This document shows positions 44,558 to 56,474 of a stretch of 64,000 nucleotides of DNA, one piece after another. The notes under the pieces are model-generated. The model was given only the letters and a program-made list of their open reading frames with translations. It was not told where the DNA came from and did no database searches. How positions within the stretch are numbered: the stretch's first letter is position 1; the number at the start of each line of letters is the position of its first letter. Position numbers and translations under genes: made by a program. The DNA is from Marasmius tenuissimus. Lineage: Eukaryota > Basidiomycota > Agaricomycetes > Agaricales > Marasmiaceae. The stretch is taken from contig JAQOTA010000048.1 in assembly GCA_029532415.1 (NCBI GenBank), positions 856,001 to 920,000 of the forward strand. The letters run 5' to 3'.

Positions 44558-45572
44558 TCAAGTGGTTTCCGCGCCCGCCTTCCAAGCCTTGATCATGGGT
44601 TGAGCAGACAGCCACGCCAGCCATACCAGGGTCCCCGCCGCGCCAGTGAGCACCACGCTGTGATTGGGAATTTCAGTGCCATTTCGGCAAAACCTAGGAA
44701 GGCCTGAGGTACTCACATTTGAACAATCGAAAGAGCTTCATGCGTAGGTTCAGCTCAGCCTAGACCACGCTGTCGGAAAGGCACTCACCAAACAGAGCCC
44801 GTATCTGATGACAATAAACCAACGACGCACAGTTCCCCCGCAGAAACAAGTCTGGAAGAGCGTTGCTCAAGAGTGTTGACCCGACGACGTAGAAGATCCA
44901 AGTCAATAGTACCCAAATGATTTGTGCGCCAATTGAGGATATCGGACGCCCAGACCACGTTGGATGCATGAAAAGTAAAGTGTAGGTGCCTGCAATAACT
45001 GATGTCCACGCCGCACAGAAGCTTCAACGGGGTTGTCATTCATCATATCCCCTCGGGTCGGAATGTGCACTCACAGAAGCATTCGTACGCTGACACGGGT
45101 TTGGTTATTCGGATAATTCGAGAAGAAGTGGTACTGAACGAGCAACCAGGCGGAAATTCCTATCTGAAGGCAGTTTGAGCCCAGTTTGCGAACGCAGCAC
45201 AGAATAGGGCTCATACCTGAGATAAGGCATTCAACACGATAAAACCATATGTAACTGTGGGAGAAGAGATGTGAGCTCGGCCTGAGAAACGAGTTAGCTG
45301 AATGTGAACGTACACGGGGCATAGCGCTGCACGACGGTGCCGGATTTTTTGTTCATTGGGCGAATTTTGGCTGCGTCTTTCGCAGAGCGGTAGCTCCATA
45401 AGAAGGCGACAATATACAGCATGCTTGTTATCACCACAAGGAATGTGACGACAGAAGTGAGGGTTTTCGATATCCCCGAGTTGCTGGCGTATACATCCCC
45501 TAAAGCCGGGCTGACAGGTATACTGTCATTCGACGACGGGATAGGATAAGCTGATGAGATGGGAAGAGACAT
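44558..45572 (-). CDS. MARVEL-like multi-pass membrane protein
   Basis: Six exons give about 245 aa. The short N-terminal tail is Pro/Ser-rich. TM1 is TLTSVVTFLVVITSMLYIVA; next, VTYGFIVLNALSQ|IGISAWLLV, LLFCAAWTSVIAGTYTLLF, AQIIWVLLTWIFYVVGSTLL and, after NCASLVYCHQIRALF|ALSIVQ, IVVLTGAAGTLVWLAWL. The spacing of helices and the NC...YC.Q..AL loop before the last helix resemble MARVEL-type proteins widespread in Agaricomycetes. Ends AGAETT. A membrane role is certain; a specific function is not known. Confidence 0.7.
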
Positions 45573-47090
45573 GGGGTCTGATGAACAGGCGAGTGCTTGA
45601 CAGTCGAATCCGGAGTGGTCCTATATAGTATATGAAGTAGCGTAGTAAGACGGCACATCAGCCACCTGAAATCCTCGTGGCTGAGGACTATTGAAACATG
45701 CCAGTCCAACGATGCAGCTCCAGTCCAGAGGGGTATGAAATCGCCTTGAATAACGTTCGGGTAGCTCTAGTCCGGGGAGGGATCGGTCGCTCACGTTAGA
45801 GTTCTTCGCGCGCTTTAGTTAGCAAGGGAATCTACTATTGAGAAGGGCTCGGAATCCGGGTTGAACTTGGGCAATTCGACATGGCGTAGGGCCCACCGAG
45901 AACGTGGTATGTCATACGATTGAAATGAGACGGCTCAAGCGGGGGCTGAATGTGGTTTATGCACTTGCGCACAGGCAGCGGCGGAAAGACACACGGTATC
46001 TCTCACGATCAGAGAGGACCGCGTAAAAGTTTCCGAATGGTGTGTAGAGCGTGGGGATGGTGTGAGAGAAACGAGGTGTACGAATTGACCACAGGGGCAA
46101 CGTGCAGTCACGGAGAGTTCGAAGAGCGTGCGACCCCAGTAAAGAGACCACTGTGACTTCGCATACGTTCAGTAATCGAGGGCGACAGCGGGCACTTACA
46201 CGACTAGCCGCTCCATATGGCCGGGGTTGAGGATAATGGTGCCGGACACATGGAGACAAAGCCTACAACCATAATGGTGACATTCCCACCCTGCCCTGTG
46301 AAAGCTGAGGAGGAGGAAACTCCGATATTCAGGAGAAAGGACAGACTGATAGAGATCCTACTACGAATTCGGCACGACCACCCTGGAGGAGATATCCCGG
46401 GAAGGGGGTCTACTGTCTCGTCATCTATGCTCTACAATATAGTGTCGCGGCACAGGAGTGCTGAGCTGAAAGGAGCCGTGGCCAGGGACGCAATCGGGGC
46501 TCGCGTGGTCCCCAATCAAAGCAAGGTGGTAATATTCCTGGCCTGTAGCGCCTTCGACACCCACTAAAGGTGATACACCAAATCTTCGCGTTGATGAGGC
46601 TGAACGAGCGTGCTGCCAGGTGGAGATGTTGCTTCAACGGGGTGAATTTTCTTTGAGTCAAATTCAGGGCTACAATTTAGATTCGTGAGTGCGATCAGTT
46701 AAGATAGATGGGACTCGAGGATTGATCTCACAGTTGTTTCTCGGATCTTGGTGTGCTATTGGTCATGGTGGCTGAGAAAGTAAAGATATAAGTGTACCTA
46801 CGTCCAACTGAGGATACCACTGGTCGTGGGATGTCTAAAGTGCGTGCAACGAACTTCAAGTCACGAACTGAAGACAGGGGGCGACCGAAGCATGGCTTGA
46901 AGGTAAAATTGAGGTATGGACGTGTCTTGCTAGTCGTGAGCCACCCGATTGAAAGGATAAATATGGTGAGAATACTAGGCTGTTGAATCTTAAGTTGGTT
47001 ACAATATGAATAGCAAAAGGTTAAGGTAGGGGTGTCGATATATGACAGAGAACCTAGTCACTCGAAAGAAATCACCACCAGTCTCCAAAG
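45573..47090. other. Intergenic, no gene recognised
   Basis: A 116-codon plus-strand frame (46217-46567) and a 100-codon minus-strand frame (45957-46259) overlap in part. Neither has family features. The right end is the 3' side of the first DUF7918 array gene. Confidence 0.4.
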
Positions 47091-48248
47091 CTAATTCTCC
47101 AAGGTGAGGTCGATTGTCTCCCCAACGATAGGTTCTCGCTTGATCTTCTTTCGCGGCCGTTCTCCGTCTCGCTTAGCCCGAATAGCGTCTATCTCCCGCT
47201 GAGGCGTTGTTCAGCACTCGAAATGGAAGATGAACCATGTCGAATCACCTGAAGATCCTTGAGCCGTTCAGCGTCTTCGTCATCCTGGTCTGAGTGGTCT
47301 ATAATTTCACCGTCAGAATCGAGTTCCATCTTGTACCGTTTGCGAGTGGTGCGCCTGGGGACAGGGCGGGGCGGTGAAGGAGATGTTCGTTGGGTGGCTA
47401 GTGGTGGTGGGGCGATGTCCTCTGCTTGAAGGATTCCTGCCAGTTTTTCAGTTCAGGCTCTTGAGTGGAGCAAGTACGAAAATGGAGCCCACCTAGCGGC
47501 CTATACTTGAAGTTGAATACGGCAACAGGAGGGCCTATCCTTTCAACTTCTGTGAAGAACATTGCGTGGGTTGCCACGGAACGTTCGAAACTTCATCTGT
47601 TCAGTTGCAAAGTCCGGAAAGTTGTAGGTTATACGCACCTCGTTTGATGACTGATTCCTTTCTTGGTTTTCTCGTGAAAGATTCTCATTTCCGGAGCTTT
47701 GTTCTGAGACTCCAGTCCTTTGGAGATAACACGGACTTGGAATATTTGAAGCTTGATCAAACCTATGTCTGGAGCAGGCGGTGCCGAAAGCAGGGCGTAG
47801 TCATCTTTGAACATGGTTCAAGATTAGGGATACCATTTCAGCATAGAATAAGCCAGGTACCTGATGTTGCTATATTGGAGAAGGTGTAGGGAACCTTCGT
47901 AGTGGACGTTGTGTACAAAGCGTCTGTAAAAGCCTCGTGCGGTATTGTCTGGTCGTCGCGATCCATCACAGATCCACCACCATGGTGACCATCGATGGTT
48001 ACATATCTAGCTGTTGGGAGTCGGTATTTCTGGTCGGTCCAATGAACTGCATACGTCTGCGAGTACAAATGAACACTCGATGCTGTTCTGGGAGCTCAAG
48101 CCTCGGGCCTCATGATACGCACTTTGCCTACCTCTGACGCGATCCAACAAGTAGCGGTCAGACTCCCTTCATCGACCTGAATATCATATTCCTCCAGATT
48201 CCTCCCCTCTATGCGAACTGAGGCAGAAAAATTGCCTATTCTGGGCAT
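47091..48248 (-). CDS. DUF7918 array gene 1 (subfamily a)
   Basis: MPRIGNFSASVRIEGRNLEE, TCWIASEVGK|TYAVHW, VTIDGHHGGG, TTKVPYTFSNIATS, DDYALLSAPPAPDIGLIKLQ, FHEKTKKGISHQT, AVFNFKYRPLGILQAEDIAP, basic KRYKMELDSDGE, then RPRKKIKREPIVGETIDLTL and the end EN. Contains IKRE (SUMO-acceptor consensus) and ETIDLTLE (SUMO-interaction-like). Splice sites are consistent with gene 3, its closest relative; the join around 47.55-47.65 kb is less certain. Upstream sequence is shared with gene 3, not with the b subfamily. Confidence 0.7.
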
Positions 48249-48655
48249 GGGTGCGTTGCAAGGTCAAAGTAGAAGGACACCACCAGTCAACAAAGTGATT
48301 TGAAACACTGTTGAGTATGATCATGAGTTCGCCAGAGGCTCTCGTATTTACGGTAAGTGTCACTTACAAGACCGTCGAGCGTGCTCAAAGTCGATTCACG
48401 AATTACTGAGCGGCCTGTAGTCAAGGGAGATCGTGGTCAAGAGCAAGAACAGTTAGGCGCTCGGACACCAGTCCTGGGAATCATGTGCCTCACGTACCGC
48501 ATCTGAGGCTCTGAGCAACGTTTCCACTTCATAGACAACCTTTCGTTAGAATACACGTAGAAAAGTGAATGATGATACGGTATACAGGGATATTAGTCGC
48601 GAGTAATGTAGTTCTTAGATCGATAAACTGTAATCGAGTGGCTCAACATCTGGCA

Positions 48656-49828
48656 CTAGTCCTCTGTCAAGTCGATCGTCAACCCGACAATGGGTTCCCT
48701 CTTGATCTTCTTGCGTGAGTGATCACCTTTCTTTTTCTGCTTTCGGAGAGCTTCCAGTTGCCGCTGAGCAGGAATTGAGGACAACTACTCAGTAACATTC
48801 TGATAGTGATGAATCCGCGACTGACCTCAAGATCCGCAATTTTTTTTGCGTTATCATCGTTGTCGTCTTCTTCGTCATCGGATTCAACGATCGGTTCTCC
48901 GTCCGAATCAAGCTCTACTTTGCATCAAGTTCTCTTCTGAGGAACTCTTGATGGGATGTCGCGCTGGGGAGAGGGTGATGCGGGCTGAGGAGGGGGCGGA
49001 GCGATGTCCTGTGCCTGGAGGATCCCTGTAAAACAATGATCGGTCAGATAGACGTGGCTGAACGGGAGTGCGGATACCTAAAGGCCTGTATCTGAACTGA
49101 AAGGTCGCCACTGGTGGGCCCAGTGGTTCAGTTACGACTTTCGTCCTCTTCCTGACGATGATGTCTGGTTGGTCATAGCTGGACGTTCGTATTCAGACCT
49201 TTTGGCACTCAGCAAGAACTTGCTGAATGCACCGTACCTAGTCTGGTGATTGATCATTTTCTTGGTTTTCTCGTGGTACGTTTTGGCAGCAGGGACGGGT
49301 GGAGCCCTTCCAAGCAAGTCCGTCTTCAAGAACCCGAACATTCTGAAGCTTTATCTGGATCATCCCTATATCCGGAGTCGCTGGATCGCAGAGAAGACTA
49401 TCTTCGTCTATAATTCGTTTAGGTTTTGTTGTGAAGAATAGAGGTACAAGAACACACCAGAAACCTTCACATTTGAAAAAGTGAACGGCTTGCAACTCGT
49501 TTCAGCCACATATATACCCTCTTGACACACCGTTCGTCGCAGTTTATCCAATAAAAATCCGCCGCATTATGGCCATCTACCTGAACCCAGCCCACGGCCG
49601 GCGAAAGGAACGTGTCACGGCACCAGTGTAATTTGTATGGCTGGCCAATAGTCAGGTCTTCCGTATTGCTCGAAGTGAAGAGTTGACGCGATTTCGGCAT
49701 ACCTTCCCAACCTCCGATGCGATCCAACAGGTGACCGTCTTGGTTGCTTCGTCGATTTGGGCGTCGTATTCCACGAGAGGTTGATCGTTTACGGTGACCC
49801 AAGCCGAAAATCTATCGTATTGCAGCAT
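48656..49828 (-). pseudogene. DUF7918 array gene 2 (subfamily b), frameshifted
   Basis: Start MLQYDRFSAWVTVNDQPLVE and TCWIASEVGK are intact. In exon 2 the frame is lost at GHNAADFYW (T-run near 49550): the expected EGIYVAETSCKPFTFSNVKV continues one frame over. A second lesion, one extra base in LAWKGS(T)P near 49300, puts VPAAKTYHEKTKKMINHQT in another frame. The C-terminal RKKIKREPIVGLTIDLTED is still perfect. Two independent frameshifts argue for a pseudogene rather than one sequencing error. Confidence 0.7.
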
Positions 49829-49989
49829 TATATTGCTTTCCTGCGAGTGCGTGGAGACTCTTCAAACAAACGAGTACACAGAAGGCAGGTCAAACGACAG
49901 GGGATCAGGGCGATTGACAACATGTAAGGCTACACTGCAGCACGCGCCGAGGTATCGAGGACAGTTCCGAGCCTCAACTCTCTTCAGGC

Positions 49990-50165
49990 AGTAAGAACTT
50001 ATGCGGTGTCAAAGAAAGCAAGAAATCGCGAGAGTGGCACTGGTAGTAGTGGAGGAGAGCGCGGTAGTCACGCGCCAAGGGATATCCGGTCGAAGTTCCC
50101 GTGGTCACCTGCCAATTGTATATGACCCTGACGCGACGCGCGTCGCGACTCGTGGGTGGTTCTCT
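49990..50165. promoter_or_regulatory. Array promoter module (upstream of gene 2)
   Basis: Conserved block shared by all b-subfamily units: TGTCAAAGAAAGCAAGA, a GAGCGCGG-TAGTCACGC stretch, GAAGTTCCCGTGGTCACCTG, then CGACGCGCGTC. Core GGTCACCTGCCAA at 50103-50115. Equivalent blocks lie upstream of genes 4, 5, 6 and (diverged) 7. Confidence 0.6.
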
Positions 50166-50668
50166 TCCTCTCTCCTCGGTCTTGGTATCTTTTCTCCTGT
50201 GTGGTCTGAGGTGAGTTGCTATGATATATTATCTAGGGGTATCGTTCTCTGGTAGTATATTTTTGGTAAAGGATAGGTACAGCAAGCCATACCTGTGCGA
50301 TGATTGTGTTCAAGAAAGGTCGTCGAGTGAGCTAAACGCGCAAGATTAGGGAGGATCGAGGTTAAGGACAGGAATAGATAGATAGGCGCCCATGCCCCAG
50401 GCTCAGGAGAACGTGCTTCGTGTCCCGCGATCTGAATAAAGCTGATCAAGAGGTAGACCTGTGAAAGGCCCGTTATGAGCAAGCGTTGAACATGGTAAAA
50501 AATTGCAGCTGAAGTGCGAACGTGTCCGGTCAGTTGTGGACGATGGGAATACTAATATATTGAATCTTAGCCTTTACAATACGACTAGCAGAGGTTAAAT
50601 TAAGTGCATAGAGATATAAAGAGGAATCCAAACATCCAAAGGAAAACCATTACCACCACTCCCTAGAG
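50166..50668. other. Spacer between array units
   Basis: Its first part (TATGATATATTATC and TCAAGAAAGGTCGTCGAGTG) is the intergenic sequence found between genes 4-5, 5-6 and 6-7. The remainder (50340-50640) is not shared and carries an open minus-strand frame with hydrophobic residues that I could not identify. Confidence 0.5.
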
Positions 50669-51787
50669 TCAATCGTCCAACGTGAGGTCAATCGTCTCCC
50701 CGACGATAGGCTCTCGCTTGATCTTCTTCCGTGGTCGTTCACCGCCTCTCTGGCTCTGCTTCGCTCGAATGGAATCCTTTTCCCGCTGAAACGTTGGTCA
50801 GTGTTTGAGCCAGAGAGATAAGCGATGACAGTTACCTGCAGTTCCTCGAGTCGTTCACCGTCAGATTCGAGTTCAATCTTGTATCGTTTCCGACTGGTGC
50901 GCTGTGGAGTAGTGCGAGGTGGGGATGATGATGTTCGCAGGGTAGGCGGGGGACGTGGAGCAATGTCTTGTGCTTGGAGGATACCTAACATTCGAGCAAA
51001 TAAGGTTTTCGCAGAAAGAAAGGAATGGACACCAGGAAACATACCAAGCGGCCTGTACCGAAAATGGAATGTAGCAACAGGAGGACCCAGTTTATCGCTC
51101 AGTATGGCCCGGACTTCTGGTACCGGTACTGAATGTTCAAAACTTGCGACGAAAGGTGAATATGAGAGACCTGTTAATTATCACCCGTAAGTACCTTGTT
51201 TGATGGCTAATTCCTTTCTTTGTTTTCTCGTGGAATGTTCTAGTATCGGGAGTCTTGATGCTGGTGTACTCTTCTCTCCCCCAAACATAGACGTTGTGCA
51301 TTGTAAGCTTGATCAAACCCACATCGGGCGTAGCTGGTGCGGAGAGAAGAGCCTGCTCATCTAAGAACATTGTCAAACACATGGGATTACTATCAAGTTC
51401 AGCTGAATACCTGAAGTTGTTATATTTGCGAAAGTGAAAGGAACTTTTGTCGTGGAGGTTGTATACAAGCCGTCGTTAGTTGTTACGACTCGCAGGTTGC
51501 CTATAGGTATACGCTCTGTGATGAGTCCCCCACATTGACGTCCATCGATTTCTACATCCGCGCTCGTGGAAAACGGGGATCTGTGGTTGGTAGAAATGAC
51601 TGCATAATCCTGGGTGACTGCCTCAGCCTTTCGCGAGCACAAACCCGAGCACGAAACACACCTTGCCTGCCTCTGATGCGACCCAACAAGTAGTAGTTCG
51701 ATTCGCCTCGTCAAACTGAACATCATATTCCTCCAAATCGTTCCTGTCTACTCGAATAGAAGCAGAGAAATCACCTATTCTAGGCAT
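50669..51787 (-). CDS. DUF7918 array gene 3 (subfamily a)
   Basis: Intact. MPRIGDFSASIRVDRNDLEE, TCWVASEAGK|DYAVIS, VEIDGRQCGG, TTKVPFTFANITTS|DEQALLS, PDVGLIKLTMHNV, FHEKTKKGISHQT|SFEHSV, ATFHFRYRPLG|ILQAQDIAPRPP, KRYKIELESDGE, RPRKKIKREPIVGETIDLTL, end DD. All joins keep frame. It shares its N-terminus and 5' flank with gene 1; the gene 1+2 pair and the gene 3+4 pair look like a duplicated two-gene unit. Confidence 0.78.
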
Positions 51788-52901
51788 GGATGCATTGCAG
51801 AGTCAAAGCACAAAGGCACAACGTCGACACGAGCCAGTGGCATGGCAAGGATATTCAAAAGCTGTTGATTATCAGATCTTCAATGATTCTCGCAGTATTC
51901 ACAGTATGTAGCACTTACAAGTCTGTTGCCCGCGTTTATGTTCGATTCACTAGCTCGGGTCAGCAAACGAGGGAGATGTCCGAGATGGTGGTCAAAAGAC
52001 AACAATAGATACGCGCTCGGCCCGGTTTGGCGCCTACACCTGATTTTGAGCAACTTCAGTCTACCGTTGCAGCCTGGATGTGTACGGCCCAGCAGATTCT
52101 GATGTAGTATACAGGACTTGGTGAGTCAGCCGGCTCCGCTGGCAGGTCCGAATTCGCAAGTTCAAGTTGAGCAAACAAGGGTCAAGACTCAAACCTGATG
52201 CTCACTAAATTGAATTAGTTCAGGACAACTCACAAGAAGGTCATATTTGTTGGTGACAGGACTGGGGACAGAATCCAACAATGTGTGGCTGGCCAAGTCA
52301 TGTAGTAGCTTTATTGGTAGACACGAGAGGGATGGAGGGGAACATGTGGTAGCATTCCTAGTCAAGTCGGACGGCCATAGAAGAGTGTGGTCACTATTTT
52401 AATGGTGCCATCTTTTCTGGGCTGCTCGTCGCCCGGCCTTCGGCCGGCTCCTCGCAGCCCACTAGCCAACAGTAATCACAATGGACTTGGTGAAATATGA
52501 TCATTGTAGCAACAAAGACCAAAAGGTGTGAGTTGTGTTAGGTGGGGCGAATGGGATGGTTTTGGGAGAAAGGAATGGGTGAACGGGTTGGTAACTTTGA
52601 GTTAGGGCGCAGGGCTTTGAGGGCGTGTGAAAAGGTGACCAAATCGGATACAGCTTCTGGCTCTGTCCTGAAGCTTGTCCAAAAAGGGGAGGAAGCCTTG
52701 ACGCGTGAGAGAATCACACTAAATTAGGAAGGAGACGCCGAAAAGGGCGGCACTTCGGACTATATCCGGTAGAAAACTCTCACATCTTAAGCTTTGGTGA
52801 AAAATTGTTTCCAGGACGGAAAAAGCCTAATTCTCGTTCCTCGAATTCGGAATCATCAATTGCGAATAAAATAGTCCTTAGATGAGGTATAAACTGTATT
52901 A
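51788..52901. other. Spacer with hairpin, no gene
   Basis: The first about 230 bp match the region upstream of gene 1 (48249-48480), e.g. TTACAAG(A/T)C and TTCGATTCAC. The rest is unique to this spacer and includes a strong GC hairpin (52419-52460). A 61-codon frame at 52542-52727 has no support. Confidence 0.5.
52419..52460. repeat. GC-rich hairpin (nested inverted repeat)
   Basis: GGGCTGC (52419-52425) pairs with GCAGCCC (52454-52460), and inside, CCGGCC (52433-52438) pairs with GGCCGG (52442-52447) around a TTC loop. Not followed by a T run. Confidence 0.75.
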
Positions 52902-54082
52902 CTAATCCTTCGTCAAATCAATCGTCAGACCGACAATTGGTTCTCTCTTGATCTTCTTGCGTGAGTTCCCTTTGTTCTTCGGTTGACGAAGAGCTTCCAA
53001 TTGTCGCTGAGAAGATCTTAAGGACAATTATGCCTTTCCCTTGGATAAAGATCGGTGACTGACCTCTAGATCTGCAATCCTCTTTGCATTATTGTGATCC
53101 TCCTCGTCCTCATCATCAGATCCAGCGATTGGTTCTCCGTCCGAGTCAAGCTCCACTTTGCATCGCGTCCTCTTCTGAGGGACTCTCGGTGGGCTGTCGT
53201 GCGGGGGAGAGGGTGATGCGGGTTGAGGAGGTGGACATGGAGCAATGTCTTGTGCTTGGAGGATTGCTGGAGAGCAATGACCACGGTCAGATAGAAGCGG
53301 TTGAGCGAGGTTAATATCCTGAGGTACCTAAAGGCCTGTATCTGAATTGGAAAATCGCTACTGGGGGGCCTATGGGTTCAGTTCTCATCAACGTTCTTGT
53401 AGGGATATTTATTTCTGGTTGGTTGAAACTAAAAAAAAAACACGTCTTCATATGAGTTGTTCACGGTGAGTACAATCATACCTAGTCTGGTGAGTGATCA
53501 TCTTCTTGGTTTTCTCGTGAAACGTTCTATCAGCGGGAGTAGTTTGTCCGGGCCAAGGAAGTCCGCTCCCAAGGATCCGAACATTTGAGACCGTTGTCTG
53601 TATCAGTCCCATATTTGGATCTGAGGGAGCAGAGAGAAAAGCAGTTTCGTCTAGGTGAAAGTTCAGAAGTAGCAAGGATCAACAGAGCACAATAACGCAC
53701 CGGTTGTCTTCACCTTCGAGAAAGTGAATGGTCTGCAAGTTGTAGCAGTCTCATATATGCCCTCTTTGCAGCTAGTTTGGGAAGCTTTCTCGTCCTGTTT
53801 CACAAGTCCCCCGCACTCATGGCCGTCTACCTGAACCAAGCCCCTGGTTGGCGAACAGTACTCGTCGTCACGCCACCATACTCTGTATGGCTGTCAAAAA
53901 TAGTCAGATCTGCCATTTCACTTGATAAATGAGGAATTGAAGCCTTTCTGACGTACCTTCCCCTCCTCCGAAGCAATCCAGCAGGTAACCGTATTGGTTT
54001 CCTCTTCAACTTGGACATCGTATTCTTTGAGAGACTTATCGTCCACGGTAATCCAAGCAGAAAATTTGTTGTGCTGAAGCAT
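52902..54082 (-). CDS. DUF7918 array gene 4 (subfamily b)
   Basis: Intact. MLQHNKFSAWITVDDKSLKE, TCWIASEEGK|PYRVWWRDDEY, VQVDGHECGGL, EGIYETATTCRPFTFSKVKTT|DETAFLSA, NMGLIQTTVSNV, FHEKTKKMITHQT, R|TLMRTEPIGPPVAIFQFRYR, AILQAQDIAPCPP, KRTRCKVELDSDGE, acidic SDDEDEEDHNNAK, RKKIKREPIVGLTIDLT and the end KD. An acceptor at CCTACAAG (near 53395) is needed to hold frame. The same late acceptor type is needed in genes 6 and 7, which supports the model. Confidence 0.75.
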
Positions 54083-54239
54083 GATAATGCTGTCCTGCAA
54101 GTAGATGACCAATTTCCAATCGAGTACACAAAAGGTGTTTGTCTGGTCAAGTTGGTAAAACTGTGGTCAGGAAGGTCATCGACACGTATATTTACACTAT
54201 AACGCGCGCCTAAGATTTTGAGATTCCGCAACAAAGACT

Positions 54240-54425
54240 TTCACGATGTCAAAGAAAACAAGAGATTGCGAGAAGAGTGGTAGGGAGTGGCACTTTGTGG
54301 CACTGGTGGCAGTCGGAGTGGAAAAGAGCGCGACGGTCACACACAATAAAAGCATTCAGTTGAAGTTCCCACGGTCACCTGCCAACCACCTGATCCGACA
54401 CGGCGCGCGTCATGGGCAGTTCTCT
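54240..54425. promoter_or_regulatory. Array promoter module (upstream of gene 4)
   Basis: Same block as upstream of gene 2: ATGTCAAAGAAAACAAGAGA, GAGCGCGACGGTCAC, GAAGTTCCCACGGTCACCTG, then GGCGCGCGTCATGG. Core GGTCACCTGCCAA at 54373-54385. Confidence 0.6.
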
Positions 54426-54890
54426 TCCTCCTTTGGCCTTGATGGCTTCTCGCTTTCAAAGCAGCAGGAGCGGGATTGGAAGATTATGTGACCGTCATGG
54501 ATTATACAAAGCTCACTGGCTCACCCTATCAATCCTGACTGGCCCACAGTGGAATTAGTCTCCAGCCTACTCGATTCTAAATTCGGTTACTATAGATGCC
54601 ACTGAAAATGGGCGTGATTCAATTCATGAGTCGTCGAGTGCTGGGCAAATGGAGGACGCTGTACTGCTAGAAGATAGATAAGTCTCCTGGTCCCGGGACT
54701 GCCTCGTGTCATCTTCACATTTGCAGGCGCATCTGGGTGGCTCTGGTACAGAGGGAACCCTTTATACGGTCTGGATAGGTAAATTACTGTGATATATATC
54801 ACCTCAGGGTATCATTTTCCAGTATCGAAGCTTCTAGTAGAGCAGAAACATTCAAGAAAGGTTGTCGAGTGAGCCAAACACATAATGATA

Positions 54891-56043
54891 TTATTCTGTC
54901 AAGCCCATCGTCAATCCGATGTTTGATCTTCCCTTGATCTTCTTTCGTGGTCGATTTATGTTTATCTGCTTTTGAAGAGCTTCTAGTCGCCGCTGAACAG
55001 GAATTGAGGGCTAGTATACTATAACATAGACTGGCGACTGACCTCTAAATCCGCAAGCTTCTTCGAAAACTCGATGTCCTCGCCATCAGATCAACCCGTT
55101 TCTCCGTCCGATTCAAGTACCACCTTGCATCTTGACCTCTTTTGAGGACGGCTATCTCGCGGAGGAGGGGGTGATACACATTGTAAATTAGGACCTGGAA
55201 CGACGCCTTGCGCTCGGAGGATCGCTGGAGGACAATGGCCGGTTAGACAGCGACTAGACGAGCGTACTACCGTGGGGTACCTAAAGGCCTGTATCGGAAT
55301 TGAAAGGTCACCACCGGTGGACCTAATGATTCAGTTTTAGCTCTTGTCCATTTCCGGATGGCGACATCTGGTTGGTCGTGACTAAACGTCCACAATCAGA
55401 CCTTTTGGCATTCGGCATGAATAAGCATCTTACCTCGAGCTCGTTTGAAGATTGACCATCTTGCTTTTCTTCTGGTCGGCATTGGAAACGCCGCTGCTGC
55501 CCGTCCAAAATCCTCTTTGAAGGACCCGAACATTCTCAATCTTTATCTGGATCAACCCTATGACCGAAACCGCTGAAAAGAAAGGACTGTTCTCGCCTGT
55601 ATCCCGTTGATAGTCGGCTGGAATCAGAGAGATACAGCTACACACTGGAAGTCCTCATGTCCGCGAAAGCGAAGGGCTTGAAGCTCGTCTCAGTCACATG
55701 GAGACCCTCTTTGCACCTGGATCGCTTGGATTTAATTTCCCTCATCTGAACCACTTTCCCACCACATTCGTGGCCATCTGCTCGAACCCAGCCCACAGTC
55801 GCCGAACGATACTCGTCGTCGCTCCAATGTACTTTGTATGGCTGTCCAAATGGTTAGGCCTTCCATTTTACTTGTGTGATAGGATAAGAATCGACGCGTT
55901 TTTAACGATGAACCCACCTTCCCCGCCTCTGAAGCAACCCAGCAGGTAACTGTGTTGGTTGCCTCTTCAACTTGAACCTCGTATTCTTGAAGAGGTTCAT
56001 CATCCACGGCAATCCAAGCCAAAAATTTATTGTATTGAAGCAT
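54891..56043 (-). pseudogene. DUF7918 array gene 5 (subfamily b), decayed
   Basis: The N-terminal half is good: MLQYNKFLAWIAVDDEPLQE, TCWVASEAGK|PYKVHWSDDEY, DGHECGGK, EGLHVTETSFKPFAFADMRT. Later the HEKTKKMI.HQT motif has become DQKKSKMVNLQT. The acidic linker has an in-frame TGA (SDGETG* near 55100). The C-terminal tail KKIKREPIVG..IDLT has changed to KKIKGRSNIGLTMGLTE, losing both the SUMO-acceptor-like tetrapeptide and the IDLT core. Probably a dying copy. Confidence 0.7.
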
Positions 56044-56084
56044 TGATATGGCGTTTCTTGAAGAAATTTTGCAGTGTCGAAGAG

Positions 56085-56245
56085 AGTATACGAGAGATTG
56101 CGAGGAAGGAATCCAGCGTGAGTGCAGTAATGGTAGTGGAAAGTGCCAACCACGAGCACACGCCACGAAGGTATTCAATTCAGTTCAAGGTTCTCACGGT
56201 CACCTGCTAACCATATATGACACAGGCGCGTCGCGCTTCAACAAG
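56085..56245. promoter_or_regulatory. Array promoter module (upstream of gene 5)
   Basis: Core GGTCACCTGCTAA at 56198-56210, with GTCGAAGAGAG and AGAGATTGCGAGGAAGG on one side and ACAGGCGCGTCGCG on the other, as in the other b units. Confidence 0.5.
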
Positions 56246-56474
56246 TTGACGACACTGAAGATAACATACTCAAGTCGTTACACGAGCCGTAAGTTGTATG
56301 CAGCTGAGGGAATGCATCTTCCAGGCACATCTGGGTAGCTCTGGCCTGAAGGAAACCTCATGTGCAATCTGAATATGTGGAATACTATGGTATATTTTAG
56401 AGTCCTAGCCGCCAGTAGCGGAGCTCTGGAAATAGAGAAAGATCAAAGAAAGATCCGAGTGAGGCTGCCGCCTG

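Noticed and set aside
46217..46567. 116-codon plus-strand open frame
   Set aside because: No recognisable family, no splice or promoter support, overlaps an equally long minus-strand frame.
50219..50482. Hydrophobic minus-strand frame as a relic of the MARVEL-like gene
   Set aside because: Composition is suggestive but I could not align it to the intact gene at 44.6-45.6 kb with any confidence.
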